The notes: generated by a model from the sequence alone, not told the origin. DNA of 49,663 nucleotides from Thermoplasmata archaeon (GCA_036395115.1 DASWDU010000036.1:1-49663), one strand, 5' to 3'. Counted from the first letter of the stretch, positions 34,040-43,169 are shown. Numbers and translations: made by a program.

Positions 34040-34962
34040 GCGACAACTACCAGGCGATCCTGAACCACCTCCTGTTCCACAAGGCGCTCATCAGCGAGTC
34101 GGAGGACGGGCGGAGGATCAACCGCTACATGGCCATGCTCAACGAGATCGACCAGGGCTTGCACGTCGCGGTCCGCGATCCGTTCGAGAAGAGCGTCGTC
34201 GCCGCCTTCGAGCTCGCGCTCGAGAAGCAGCTCGACCCGTGGGAGATCAACCTCGTGCCCTTCACGAAGCTCTTCCTGGAGAAGGTGCGCAAGGACGGCG
34301 CCGTGAACTTCGTCACGGCGGGGAAGCTCGTCTTCCTCGCGTGGTCGATCCTGAAGATGCAGAGCGACAAGGTCCTCCTCGACGCGATGCCGCCGCCCCC
34401 GACGGAGGCGCCGGGGGACGGCTGGGACCTCGACATGTTCCGGGACCCGGCGGATCTCGACTACAACCAGGCCGTCCTCGCGGGCACCGCGACGCCTCTG
34501 ACGGAGGCGATCCGCCGCGAAGGGCGACGCGCCGTGACCCTGATGGAGCTCATGGATGCGTTCGACGAGGCGAGGCAGGAGGCGGAGATCCAGTTGCAGC
34601 TGAACGCCCTGCGCGAGCAGGCGATCCGACGCTTCGCCCCGAACTTCCACCAGAAGGTCCACGGCGAGGATCTCACGGAAGACATCGCCTTCACGTGGCA
34701 GCGGCTCGTCCAGTTCGACGGCGAACCGGTCCCGCTGCGCCGGCTGACCGCGGGCGGCGTGTGGGACGAAGTCACCGTCTTCATGTCCCTGCTGTTCTTG
34801 GCCCACCTCGAGAAGGTGAAGCTGTGGCAGAAAGAATACCCGTACGGGGAGATCTTCGTGAAGCGCCTCTCGGCCGAGGCCGACCTGACGATCGAAGAGT
34901 TGTTGGCGCTCCCGGAGCTCGCGCCGAAACCCGACCCCGCGCCGACGGGGGCCCACCCGTGA
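34036..34962 (+). CDS. scpA: Condensin kleisin subunit ScpA
   Basis: A 308-residue kleisin that bridges the SMC heads. The N-terminal part has DPWEINLVPFTKLFLEKVRK and KLVFLAWSILKMQSDKVL, the conserved ScpA segments binding the SMC neck. The middle is variable, and the C-terminal winged helix (EVTVFMSLLFLAHLEKVKLWQKE) binds the SMC cap. The ATG at 34036 overlaps the smc stop, and its stop overlaps the GTG of scpB, so all three proteins are probably made in step. Confidence 0.93.
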   Translation: MSDNYQAILNHLLFHKALISESEDGRRINRYMAMLNEIDQGLHVAVRDPFEKSVVAAFELALEKQLDPWEINLVPFTKLFLEKVRKDGAVNFVTAGKLVFLAWSILKMQSDKVLLDAMPPPPTEAPGDGWDLDMFRDPADLDYNQAVLAGTATPLTEAIRREGRRAVTLMELMDAFDEARQEAEIQLQLNALREQAIRRFAPNFHQKVHGEDLTEDIAFTWQRLVQFDGEPVPLRRLTAGGVWDEVTVFMSLLFLAHLEKVKLWQKEYPYGEIFVKRLSAEADLTIEELLALPELAPKPDPAPTGAHP

Positions 34963-35576
34963 GCGAGCGCGCGATCGTCGAGGCCGCGCTCTTCTCCGCG
35001 GGCCGGGCCCTGACGGCCGACGAACTGGCGCGGACGACCCGGCTCGACGTCGAGGTCGTCAAGGGACACCTCCGCGCCCTCGCCCGGGAGTACACCGCGC
35101 GGCAGAGCGCCGTCGAGGTCGCCCAGATCGGGTCCAAGTGGACGATGCAGATCCGTTCGGAGTACACGGAACGGGCCCGGACGTTCGCCCCGCCGGAGAT
35201 CGACCGGGACCTCCTCAAGACGGCCGCCCTCATCGCCTACCACCAGCCGCTCCTCCAGAGCGACTTGTTCGACATGATCGGCTCGAAGGTGTACGAGCAT
35301 ACGAAGGCGCTCGAGGACCTCGGGCTGATTTCGCGCAAGCCGTCGGGCCGGTCCTTCGCCCTCACGACGACCCGCTACTTCGCGGAGTTCTTCGGGCTCA
35401 AGTCGTCGAACCGCGAGGAGATCCGGCGGACGATGGCGCGGAACGCGGGGGTGGCGTACACGGAGAAAGGGGACGCGGGCGAGCCGCCGACCGACGCGTC
35501 CGCGCCGTCGACGGAGGCGCTCCCGCCCCCGACGCCAGTCTCAGCGGCTCCGGCCGCGGCTCCGGCGAGCGGCTGA
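34959..35576 (+). CDS. scpB: Condensin accessory subunit ScpB
   Basis: A 205-residue protein with two winged-helix domains (ERAIVEAALFSAGRALTADELA and DRDLLKTAALIAYHQPLLQSDLFDMIG) followed by the RSFALTTTRYFAEFFGL end of the fold. It binds the middle of ScpA as a dimer. The last 40 residues are a Pro/Ala-rich tail, probably unstructured. The GTG at 34959 overlaps the scpA stop (GTGA); the much longer open frame from 34239 is not used. Confidence 0.93.
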   Translation: MSERAIVEAALFSAGRALTADELARTTRLDVEVVKGHLRALAREYTARQSAVEVAQIGSKWTMQIRSEYTERARTFAPPEIDRDLLKTAALIAYHQPLLQSDLFDMIGSKVYEHTKALEDLGLISRKPSGRSFALTTTRYFAEFFGLKSSNREEIRRTMARNAGVAYTEKGDAGEPPTDASAPSTEALPPPTPVSAAPAAAPASG

Positions 35577-35646
35577 GCCGTGCCGTGGCGGCGCTCCTTC
35601 CTCCGGGCGAGGGCCGAATCACGAGTGATAATCACGGGCTAAGTCG

Positions 35647-35653
35647 TTTATAA
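35647..35653 (+). promoter_or_regulatory. TATA-like box of the giant helical-repeat gene
   Basis: TTTATAA lies in the 154-base gap after scpB, predicting a transcript start near 35678 and a leader of about 50 bases. The gene can therefore be transcribed separately from the condensin operon. Confidence 0.55.
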
Positions 35654-35730
35654 CGTCCACTCGCTGAATATCACCGCAATCCTCCGAGGAAGAGCCTTGG
35701 CCTTCCTTCGGGAGAGCGGAGCTTCGGACC

Positions 35731-38700
35731 GTGAGCGGGTACCTGCGCGACAGCCAGCTTCGGCGCCAGCTCGAGGACAAGGTCAAGGAAGCCACCCGCA
35801 CCCGCCAGGCGGCCGAGGACGGGCTCCGGGCGGCGCAGGAGCTGATCGACCAGGCACGCCGGATCGACGCGAACGTCGGAGACGCGGAGAGGGCCTTGGC
35901 CGAGGCGAACGCCGCGATAGCATCGAAAGACTACCAGGTTGCGGTCGACAAGTCGAACGAGGCGCTTGAGCGCGGCAAGAGGATCTACCGGGATCGGGCG
36001 CGGGCGATCGTCGACTCGAGCTCGGCCCTCGCGACCCTCGCCCGAGGCCTCGGCGCGGACCTCGGGGAGACGCAGGCCGGACTCGCCAAGGCGGAAGGGG
36101 CGCTCGCGTCGGACGACCTCGGCACGGCAATCGACCTGGCGAAGAAAGCATGGAAGCGTTCCGAGAAGATCCTCCAAGAGCACCTCTCCTCCTCATTCTC
36201 GACGGCCCAGGCGCTCATCCTCTCCGCCAAGACGATGGGCCGCGACGTCGCCCCGATTGAGGACCTCCTCTCCCGCGCGAGGAGCGCGATGGAGAACAAC
36301 GACTTCCGGAGCGCGCTCGACTTCACGCAGGAGGGGCTCGACACGATCAAGGAGGACCTGACGTCCGCCGTGAACAAGGAAATCCGCGACGCCGAGGACC
36401 TCATGCGGACGGCGCAGGAGCTCGAGGCGGACACGACGAAGCCCGCGGCCTTGGTCGAACGGGCCCGCGGGGACGTCGCGAACCTCGACTTCGAGAAGGC
36501 GAACAACGCCTTGCGGCAGAGCCGCGCGGAATCGGAGAAGTCGCTCCAGCGTTCGCTCGACGGGAAGATCGCGGACTTCTCGCGCTTCCTGCAGGAGGCC
36601 CGCTCGCTCGGCGTCGATCCGGCGGCGGCCCAGGAGTCCTTCGCGAACGCGGAAGCGGCGATCAAGAAAGGCAACTACCGGGAGGGCGCGCAGCTCGCGA
36701 AGCAAGGCTTCCAGGCGCTCCAGCAGGCCCAATACCAACGGGTCGTCGGCGTCATCGCGCAATCCCGCGAGAAGTTCATCGCGGCGACGAACATCGGGGT
36801 CGACCTGCAAGGCCCTGTCGCGGACCTGAACCGCGCGCGGGAGGCGATCAAGCGGAACGCGTTCCGGGAGGCCCTCGACAGCGCGAAGCGGGCCGACGCA
36901 GCGGTCGACGAGATCCTCGAAGGATACCGGAAGATCGAGGGCCGGCTGAGGGACCTCCACCGCGCCTTCGCCGACGCCGAGGCGTTCGGCGTCTCGACGA
37001 TCCGCGCCCGCGAGTTCGCCGGCGCGGCCCGCGACGCGTACCAGGACCGGAACCCGGCCGCGGTCGCGAAAGCCGTCGACCAGGCATTTGACGAACTCCG
37101 CCGCGCGGAGCGCGAGCGGGTCATGCAGGCCATCGAACGCGCGGAATTCGTGCTCACGCTCGGCGAGCAGAACGGGGCGGACCTGTCCGAGCCGTCGAGG
37201 CTCCTCCAGGAAGCGATCGTCGCCACGAAAGCCGACGAGTTCCGGAAGGCGTTGCAGATCACGGCCGACGTCCAAGCGAAGACCGAGCAGGTCCTCACGG
37301 ACCAGGCCGCACAGCGGATCTCGGCGCTCCGCGGTTCGCTCCCGCATCTCGGCGACGACAGCTCGAACCTGAAATCGCTGCTGAACCGCGCCGACGCTGC
37401 GATGGCGTCCCGCGATTTCGACGGGGCCTTCGATGCGGTCATGGAGAGCCAGCGGTTCGTCGAGAGCCGGACCCGGAGCCGCTCCGAGGAACTCGTCGCC
37501 GACCTCGCCCTCGCCGTCCGCCTGAGCGTCGAACTCGGCGTCAACGTGACGGCCCTCGAGGCGATGCACCGCGAGCTGAACGGCCTGCTCCTCGGGGGGC
37601 GCGTCGCGGAGATCCTCGCGGTCCGGGGACGGGCCGCGGAAGCGCTCGGCGCGGCGGCGGAGACCTTGCAGGGACTGGTGATGGCCCGCATCATGACCGC
37701 ATCGGGCCTCAAGATCGACGTCGACGAGATGGGGGACCTCCACCGCCGGGCGCGACTCGCGTTCGGCGTGCGGAACTACCACGAAGGACTCCGCCTCCTG
37801 ATCGAGGCGAACGAGGACGCGAACAAGGCGACCGTGCTGCACCGCCAGGCGTACAACGCGATCGCGAGCGCGGCGGCGTTCGTGGCGGACGCGAAGAAGC
37901 GCAACGTCGACGTGTCGAAGGTCGTCGAGATGCTCGTCGACGCGAAGAAGGCGTTCGAGCGCCTCGACTACGACCGCGCCCTGAAGGTCGCATCGGATGC
38001 GAGGGCGGAGACGGACAAGCTGACGGTCCTCTATTCATCGGCGCAGAAGATCCTCTCGAGCCGCGGTCGCCTCGAACTCGCCGGGAAGCTCGGCATCGAC
38101 GCGCCGCACCTGCGCAACCTGTTCAACGAGGCGAAGGAAGCGATGAAATCGAAGGAATACGACAAGGCGCTCGCGCTCGGGCAGCGGGCCGAGGACGAGT
38201 TCACGTCGCTGATCCGGGAGCGCCTGTCGGGCTCCCTCGCGGCGTCCGAGGGAATCCTCGGTTCCGTCGAAGGGTTGAACCTGGCCCAGGCGAGCAACGC
38301 CGTGATCCAGGCAAGGCAGCGCCTCGATGCGGGCGAGTTTGAGCAGGCCGCCGACCTCACGCTCGGGCTCCGAGACCAGCTCGAGACGCTCAAGCGGCGC
38401 GGAGAAGAGGCCGCGACCGCCTTGCGGCGGACCAAGGAGCTCGTCGCCGACGCGGAGGCGATGAACCTCTCCCTAACGTCGACCGCGAGGCTGCTCGACA
38501 AAGCCGACCGAGCGCACAAGATGGGCCAATTCGAAGCGGCCCTCGACCTCGCGGCGCAGGCGGAGATCGAGGCGACGAGGGAGCGGGACCAAGGCATTGC
38601 CTCGATCATAAAACAGTTCGAAGACGGGATCACGCGGGCGAGGACGCAAGGCACCGACACGCGGTCCGCGGAAAAGCTGTTCGAGCGAGCCCGTGAGTTC

Positions 38701-40218
38701 TTCCGCGCGAAAAAGTACCGCCAGGCCGTCGCGACCGCGATCCAGAGCGAGGCGGAGGCCGAGCGGGTCGCGCTCCAGCAGGCGATGGCGAAGCAGGCCG
38801 TCGAGACGGTCGAGCGGAAGCTGCGCGCCCTCGGCAAGGCCTCGGAGGACGTCATGGGGCTCGCCGCGGACGCCCGCAACACGTACGACGAGGCGGACTT
38901 CGTCAAGGCGCTCGACACCGCGATCCGCGCGTCCGACGCGATCGCGGACTTCCGGATCCTCGTCGAGGAGACGCAGGGCATCCGGGACCGCGCCCAGCGG
39001 CTGCTCCAGACCGCGTATGCGGCCGGCGCGGACGGGGCGAAGATCGAGCGGTCGTTGCAGGAGGGGGAGTCGGCGCTCGAGTCCGGGAATGTCGGGCGCG
39101 CCCGGGCCGCGTTCTCGGGGAGCATCGAGTGGGCGATCGGCCTGTTGCGATCCCACCTCGCGGCCGAACTCGCGAAGGCCGAACCGCTGATCGAGACGTG
39201 CCGCAAGATGGAGGTCGACCCGACGCGAGCCCAGAACAAGTTCGCGGAAGCGCGCTCTTACCTGGAGGCCGAAGACTTCCCAGCCGCCACGGCGAGCATC
39301 CACGCGGGCCGCGATGCCGCGCAGACGTCGCTCGCGGCGAAGCTGAACCACGCCCTCCAGGAGGCGGCGGAGAACGTCGCCCATGCGAAGAAGCTCGGGT
39401 CCGACGCGAGAGATGCGGAGGCGCTGCTCCGCCAGGCGAACGAGCGAATCCTCCAAGGGGAATTCGACGGGGCGATGGACGTCGTCGAGGCCGCGCTCGA
39501 GCGCGTCGAGTCCGCGAAGGTCGTCGAGAAGCGCTTCGTCGATCTCACGTTCAAGGCGGAGACGACGGTCCGGAACGGCCGCAAGTTCGGGATCGACATG
39601 AAGGCCGCCGAGGCGAAGCTCGCGCGGGCGGTCCAGCTCCGGAACACGGACTTCCCGGAGGCGATCAAGGTCGCGGAGGAAGCGTACCGAGTCGCCTGGG
39701 ACGCGACGGAAGCGTTCGCGCCGAGCATCCGGGGATCGCTCGAGGTCGGTCCGACGACGCGGAACGAATGGACCGAGGCGACGCTCACCCTGGAGAACGT
39801 CGGGAAGGGGCTCGCGAAAGACGTCCGCGTACGGATCCTCGGCGACGCGGAGACCGACGGCGCGACCGAACTCCCGGCCGTCCGGGCGCACGCGACCGAG
39901 GTCCTGCAGTTCCGCCTCAAGATGACCGCCTCCGGGAGCGTGCCCCTCGCGATCCAGATCGTCTCACACCGGGTGTTCGACGAGAAGGAATACACGCAGG
40001 AGATGATCGCCCAGATCGACGTCTCCGAGATCCGCGCGGAGAAGGCGAAGCGGCTCGTCGCGGACCTCGAGACCCGCTGTCCGACCTGCAAGGGCCTCAT
40101 CAAGATGGGCTTCAAGGTCACTCGTTGCGGCTGCGGCCGCGACTTCCACGAGCTGTGCGCGAGCCGCGTTGGGCGGTGCCCCGTTTGCTTCCGCTCGCTC
40201 CAGGGAGCGACGGAGTAG
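35731..40218 (+). CDS. Giant helical-repeat protein with Ig-like domain and C4HC3 zinc finger
   Basis: The predicted protein has 1495 residues. From about 10 to 1330 it consists of roughly 16-17 degenerate units of 75-80 residues, each a long helix, a GxD(V) turn, a helix of the type LxxAxxAxxxxDFxxAL and a further helix, as in AKKRNVDVSKVVEMLVDAKKAF...LDYDRALKVASDA. Residues about 1335-1430 form a beta-sandwich (EVGPTTRNEWTEATLTLENVG onward, CARDB/NEW3-like). The end is a zinc finger with spacing C-x2-C-x12-C-x-C-x4-H-x2-C-x6-C-x2-C, the C4HC3 order of RING-CH/PHD fingers. There is no signal peptide or membrane helix, so it is probably a long cytosolic rod. The GTG at 35731 is the first start in the frame. 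Function unknown; its position after smc-scpAB suggests, but does not show, a role in chromosome or cell organisation. Confidence 0.8.
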   Translation: MSGYLRDSQLRRQLEDKVKEATRTRQAAEDGLRAAQELIDQARRIDANVGDAERALAEANAAIASKDYQVAVDKSNEALERGKRIYRDRARAIVDSSSALATLARGLGADLGETQAGLAKAEGALASDDLGTAIDLAKKAWKRSEKILQEHLSSSFSTAQALILSAKTMGRDVAPIEDLLSRARSAMENNDFRSALDFTQEGLDTIKEDLTSAVNKEIRDAEDLMRTAQELEADTTKPAALVERARGDVANLDFEKANNALRQSRAESEKSLQRSLDGKIADFSRFLQEARSLGVDPAAAQESFANAEAAIKKGNYREGAQLAKQGFQALQQAQYQRVVGVIAQSREKFIAATNIGVDLQGPVADLNRAREAIKRNAFREALDSAKRADAAVDEILEGYRKIEGRLRDLHRAFADAEAFGVSTIRAREFAGAARDAYQDRNPAAVAKAVDQAFDELRRAERERVMQAIERAEFVLTLGEQNGADLSEPSRLLQEAIVATKADEFRKALQITADVQAKTEQVLTDQAAQRISALRGSLPHLGDDSSNLKSLLNRADAAMASRDFDGAFDAVMESQRFVESRTRSRSEELVADLALAVRLSVELGVNVTALEAMHRELNGLLLGGRVAEILAVRGRAAEALGAAAETLQGLVMARIMTASGLKIDVDEMGDLHRRARLAFGVRNYHEGLRLLIEANEDANKATVLHRQAYNAIASAAAFVADAKKRNVDVSKVVEMLVDAKKAFERLDYDRALKVASDARAETDKLTVLYSSAQKILSSRGRLELAGKLGIDAPHLRNLFNEAKEAMKSKEYDKALALGQRAEDEFTSLIRERLSGSLAASEGILGSVEGLNLAQASNAVIQARQRLDAGEFEQAADLTLGLRDQLETLKRRGEEAATALRRTKELVADAEAMNLSLTSTARLLDKADRAHKMGQFEAALDLAAQAEIEATRERDQGIASIIKQFEDGITRARTQGTDTRSAEKLFERAREFFRAKKYRQAVATAIQSEAEAERVALQQAMAKQAVETVERKLRALGKASEDVMGLAADARNTYDEADFVKALDTAIRASDAIADFRILVEETQGIRDRAQRLLQTAYAAGADGAKIERSLQEGESALESGNVGRARAAFSGSIEWAIGLLRSHLAAELAKAEPLIETCRKMEVDPTRAQNKFAEARSYLEAEDFPAATASIHAGRDAAQTSLAAKLNHALQEAAENVAHAKKLGSDARDAEALLRQANERILQGEFDGAMDVVEAALERVESAKVVEKRFVDLTFKAETTVRNGRKFGIDMKAAEAKLARAVQLRNTDFPEAIKVAEEAYRVAWDATEAFAPSIRGSLEVGPTTRNEWTEATLTLENVGKGLAKDVRVRILGDAETDGATELPAVRAHATEVLQFRLKMTASGSVPLAIQIVSHRVFDEKEYTQEMIAQIDVSEIRAEKAKRLVADLETRCPTCKGLIKMGFKVTRCGCGRDFHELCASRVGRCPVCFRSLQGATE

Positions 40219-41736
40219 TCAGGCGAGCGATCCGGCGGCGCCCTCCGCGGCCGCGACGAGCGCCCCATCCCGCATCCACGCCAGGACGCGTTCGACGTCG
40301 TCCGCCATCGACCGGTCGGCCTCGAGGGTCGCGATCTCGCGCCGGATCGCGGCGTGCGCCGCCCGCGGGCCGAGACCCGGCCGCAAGGGCCGGAGGAACT
40401 CCACGCCTTGGGCCGCGGCGAGGTACTCCATCGCGACGACGTGGCTCGCGTTCTCCGTCGCCTGCCGGAACTTCAGGGCCGCCGCCATCCCCATCGGCAC
40501 GAAGTCCTCCTGGTTCGCCGACGTCGGGATCGAGTCCGCGGAGGCCGGATGGGCGAGCACCTTGTTGTCGCTCGCATACCCGGCGGCGACGTACTGGAGG
40601 ATCATCATGCCGGAGTTCAGGCCGCTCTCCCTCGTCAGGAAGGGCGGGAGCTCGCTGAGCCGCGTGTCGACGAGCCGGGCGATCCGACGCTCGGAGAAAC
40701 CGGCGAGGACCGCCATCGCCAGCGAGGCGTAGTCCAAGGCCATCGCCAGCGACTGGCCGTGGAAGTTCCCGCCGCTCACGCTCTCGTCCGGGAAGATGAG
40801 CGGGTTGTCCGTCGCGGCGTTCATCTCGATGCGCAGCGCCTTGGCCGCGTGGTCGAGCGCGGCGCGGCATGCGCCGAGGACTTGCGGGATGCACCGCAGC
40901 GTGTAGGCGTCCTGGACCTTGTGCGGCCCCTTGTGGGACGGCACGATCTCGCTGCCGCGCAGCAGGCGACGGAGATTCGACGCGACCTCGCGCGCGCCGG
41001 GTTGCGGCTTGAGGGCGATTAGGCGGTCGTCGTACGGTCTCGGCGAGCCGCGGAGCGCCTCGAACGAGAGGGAGGCAGCGACCTGCGCATCCTTCAGGAG
41101 CCGCAGGCCGTCGTGGAGCGCCAGCGCCCCGACCCCCGCCATGACGGCGGTCCCGTTGACGATCGCCAGGCCCTCTTTCGTCTGCAGGACGAGCGGGTCC
41201 ACGCCCGCTTCCTTCAACGCCTGCCCGCCGGACATCGTCCGCCCGCCGAATTCCGCGCGGCCTTCGCCGACGAGCACAAGGCCGAGGTGCGCCAGCGGCG
41301 CGAGGTCGCCGCTCGCCCCGAGCGATCCGCGGGACGGGATGACGGGATGGACGCCCCGATTCAGGAGGTCGAGGAGACGCGTGACGACGATCCTCCGCAC
41401 GCCGGAATAGCCCATCGAGAGCGTGTTCGCCCGCAAGAGGAGCGACGCCCGCACCTCGTCCGTCCGGAGCGGCTCGCCCTGACCGACCGCGTGGCTCCGG
41501 AGCAAGTTGAGTTGGAGCCGCTTCGCGTCCGCCTCGGAGATCGCGACGTTCGCGAGCTCGCCGAACCCCGTTCGGATGCCGTACGCCAGCGGGCCGGACC
41601 CCGCGAGCTTCTCGAGGGATTGCCGGCTCGCGTCCACGCGCCGCGCGGCCGCCGGCGCGAGCCGGACGCGCTCTCCGCGCCGGGCCACCGCGACGACGTC
41701 GGCGAGGTCGAGCGATCGGCCGTCGAGCGAGTGCAT
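40219..41736 (-). CDS. hutH: Histidine ammonia-lyase
   Basis: A 505-residue aromatic amino acid lyase. Ala141-Ser142-Gly143 in GSLGASGDLAPLAH form the MIO cofactor. YGIRTGFGELAN holds the catalytic Tyr, LLRSHAVGQGEPL has the Ser-His pair typical of histidine-specific enzymes, and QDAYTLRC and NPLIFPDESVSGGNFHGQ are further active-site parts. It deaminates histidine to urocanate. No hutU, hutI or hutG lies nearby. It ends one base after the convergent giant repeat gene. A possible TATA-like box (reverse strand TATATC, 41767-41772) lies upstream. Confidence 0.93.
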   Translation of the reverse strand: MHSLDGRSLDLADVVAVARRGERVRLAPAAARRVDASRQSLEKLAGSGPLAYGIRTGFGELANVAISEADAKRLQLNLLRSHAVGQGEPLRTDEVRASLLLRANTLSMGYSGVRRIVVTRLLDLLNRGVHPVIPSRGSLGASGDLAPLAHLGLVLVGEGRAEFGGRTMSGGQALKEAGVDPLVLQTKEGLAIVNGTAVMAGVGALALHDGLRLLKDAQVAASLSFEALRGSPRPYDDRLIALKPQPGAREVASNLRRLLRGSEIVPSHKGPHKVQDAYTLRCIPQVLGACRAALDHAAKALRIEMNAATDNPLIFPDESVSGGNFHGQSLAMALDYASLAMAVLAGFSERRIARLVDTRLSELPPFLTRESGLNSGMMILQYVAAGYASDNKVLAHPASADSIPTSANQEDFVPMGMAAALKFRQATENASHVVAMEYLAAAQGVEFLRPLRPGLGPRAAHAAIRREIATLEADRSMADDVERVLAWMRDGALVAAAEGAAGSLA

Positions 41737-41766
41737 GCGCGGACCGCCGCGGCATCCCGCTCCCGC

Positions 41767-41772
41767 GATATA
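41767..41772 (-). promoter_or_regulatory. TATA-like box of hutH
   Basis: Reverse-strand TATATC, 31-36 bases before the ATG at 41736. Confidence 0.45.
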
Positions 41773-41796
41773 GCCTTGGCGCGGACGTACAAAAGG

Positions 41797-41803
41797 CGTT
41801 AAG
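41797..41803 (+). promoter_or_regulatory. TATA-like box of rnz
   Basis: CGTTAAG, 29-35 bases before the ATG at 41832. The hutH and rnz promoters lie back to back within about 40 bases. Confidence 0.4.
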
Positions 41804-41831
41804 ACTCCGCGGCCGTTCGGGACCCGAACCC

Positions 41832-42740
41832 ATGCAGATCGTCTTCCTCGGCACGTCGGGATCGTGGCCGACGCCGAAGCGGAACGTGAGTGCGGTCGCG
41901 ATCAAGCGCGGTCCCGAGGTCATCCTGTTCGACTGCGGCGAAGGCACGCAACGTCAGTTCATGCAGAGCAAGCTGAGCTTCATGCAGGTCTCCCGCGTCT
42001 TCATCTCCCACTTCCACGGCGACCATTTCCTCGGGTTGCCGGGGATGGTGCAGAGCATGTCGATGAACGGCCGCGAGGCGCCCCTCGACGTCTACGGGCC
42101 GCGGGGGATCGAGCGGCTCGTCACGGACCTCCTCTCGCTCGGATACTTCACGCCGGGCTTCGCGGTCCGAGGGAAGGAGCTGCCTCCGGGCGGCGAGGTC
42201 GATTGCGGGGAGTACGTCGTGCGGGCGTTCGAGGCCGTGCACACGGTGCCTTGCCTCGGCTACGTCCTCGAGGAGAAACCCCGCCCGGGGCGGTTCGGCC
42301 TCGAGCGCGCGGAGGCTCTCGGGGTGCCGAGCGGGCCGCTGTTCAGTCGCCTCCAGGAGGGACAGTCGGTCTCGGTCGGCGGACGCGCGGTCCGTCCGGA
42401 GGACGTCCTCGGGCCTCCCCGCCGCGGCCGCAAGGTCGTGTACACCGGCGACACGATGCCGCACGACGCCCTGATGGACGTCGCCCGGAACGCGGACGTC
42501 CTGATCCACGACGCGACGTCCGATGCCGCGCTCGAGGAGAAGGCGAACCGGTACGGACACTCGTCCTCCCGGCAGGCCGCGGAGATCGCCGCGAAGGCGA
42601 ACGTGGGACTGCTCGTCCTGACCCACCTGAGCCCGCGGTACGAGGATCCGACGACGATCCTCGAGGACGCGAAGAAGGTCTTTGAGGACGTCCGGGTCGC
42701 CGAGGACTTCATGGAGATCGAGGTCCCGTACCCGGAGTAG
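41832..42740 (+). CDS. rnz: Ribonuclease Z (tRNA 3' processing endonuclease)
   Basis: A 302-residue metallo-beta-lactamase-fold nuclease of the short RNase Z type, which cuts 3' trailers from tRNA precursors. It has FLGTSGSWPTPKRN at the start, FDCGEGTQRQ, the zinc-binding motif HFHGDH (60-65), HTVPCLGYVLEEK in the exosite region, YTGDTMPHDAL (bridging Asp) and LTHLSPRY (last His). The length and motif set are complete. Monocistronic. Confidence 0.94.
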   Translation: MQIVFLGTSGSWPTPKRNVSAVAIKRGPEVILFDCGEGTQRQFMQSKLSFMQVSRVFISHFHGDHFLGLPGMVQSMSMNGREAPLDVYGPRGIERLVTDLLSLGYFTPGFAVRGKELPPGGEVDCGEYVVRAFEAVHTVPCLGYVLEEKPRPGRFGLERAEALGVPSGPLFSRLQEGQSVSVGGRAVRPEDVLGPPRRGRKVVYTGDTMPHDALMDVARNADVLIHDATSDAALEEKANRYGHSSSRQAAEIAAKANVGLLVLTHLSPRYEDPTTILEDAKKVFEDVRVAEDFMEIEVPYPE

Positions 42741-42778
42741 GAGTAGGAGTAGGCGATGAGCCTCCGCCACCAGGTTCT

Positions 42779-42800
42779 GTTATCGTGGAATAACGATAGC
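42779..42800. repeat. 22-base imperfect palindrome, left copy
   Basis: GTTATCGT, six bases, ACGATAGC: eight-base arms with one mismatch around a six-base spacer. It directly abuts the stop codon (42801-42803) of the small reverse-strand gene and shares both arms with the copy at 43083-43104. Confidence 0.8.
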
Positions 42801-43046
42801 TTACCTCCATGAGCCGGAAGCCATCTCGGCCTGAGCGAGCCGGACGAAACGCGCCATCTCGGTCTGGGCGCGGTTGGCATACGCCGCGACCCGTCGCGCG
42901 ACTTCCTCCCGCGCCCGCGAATCCTTCGACGGACCGACATATTCTTCGACCTGTGCCCTCCGACCGCCCCGATCCTCGTAGTGCCAGAAGTACAGGTATC
43001 GCCCCTTTCGAATTGTCTTCACACAGTATCCGCAGCCCACCATCAT
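42801..43046 (-). CDS. Small basic protein between two palindromes
   Basis: An 81-residue protein from the ATG at 43046 (the next ATG, 43043, is equally possible). The open frame reaches back to 43190, but that part would translate the palindrome. The segment KTIRKGRYLYFWHYEDRGGRRAQVEEYVGPS resembles the small beta-hairpin module at the N-terminus of some transposases and of stand-alone archaeal proteins (KGxxYYY...GGKxxxxYLGP). A long charged helix follows. The lower GC content and the two flanking 22-base palindromes suggest a mobile or independently acquired cassette. The function is unknown. Confidence 0.6.
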   Translation of the reverse strand: MMVGCGYCVKTIRKGRYLYFWHYEDRGGRRAQVEEYVGPSKDSRAREEVARRVAAYANRAQTEMARFVRLAQAEMASGSWR

Positions 43047-43082
43047 AGCCGGATCACCGAAACGTCCAGTGAGTTGTAGGTC

Positions 43083-43104
43083 GTTATCGTTATTTAACGA
43101 TAAC
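43083..43104. repeat. 22-base perfect palindrome, right copy
   Basis: GTTATCGT, six bases (TATTTA), ACGATAAC. The symmetry extends through the spacer to ten-base arms around a TT centre. It lies 37-58 bases before the ATG at 43046 and contains a TATA-like TTAAATAA on the reverse strand, so it may also be the promoter or operator of the small gene. Confidence 0.85.
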
Positions 43105-43169
43105 AGCCGGGTCCGCGAACCTGCTTGCAGGAAAGTACTTGGGCCCTGTCGCGCGTTCCTACGCGACCC

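Noticed and set aside
34239-34958. Long upstream extension of the scpB frame
   Set aside because: It overlaps scpA in another frame with shadow composition; the GTG at 34959 overlaps the scpA stop and gives the expected ScpB N-terminus.
42779-43104. Miniature transposon with terminal inverted repeats
   Set aside because: No target-site duplication is visible outside the two palindromes, and each end is itself a palindrome and not half of an inverted pair.
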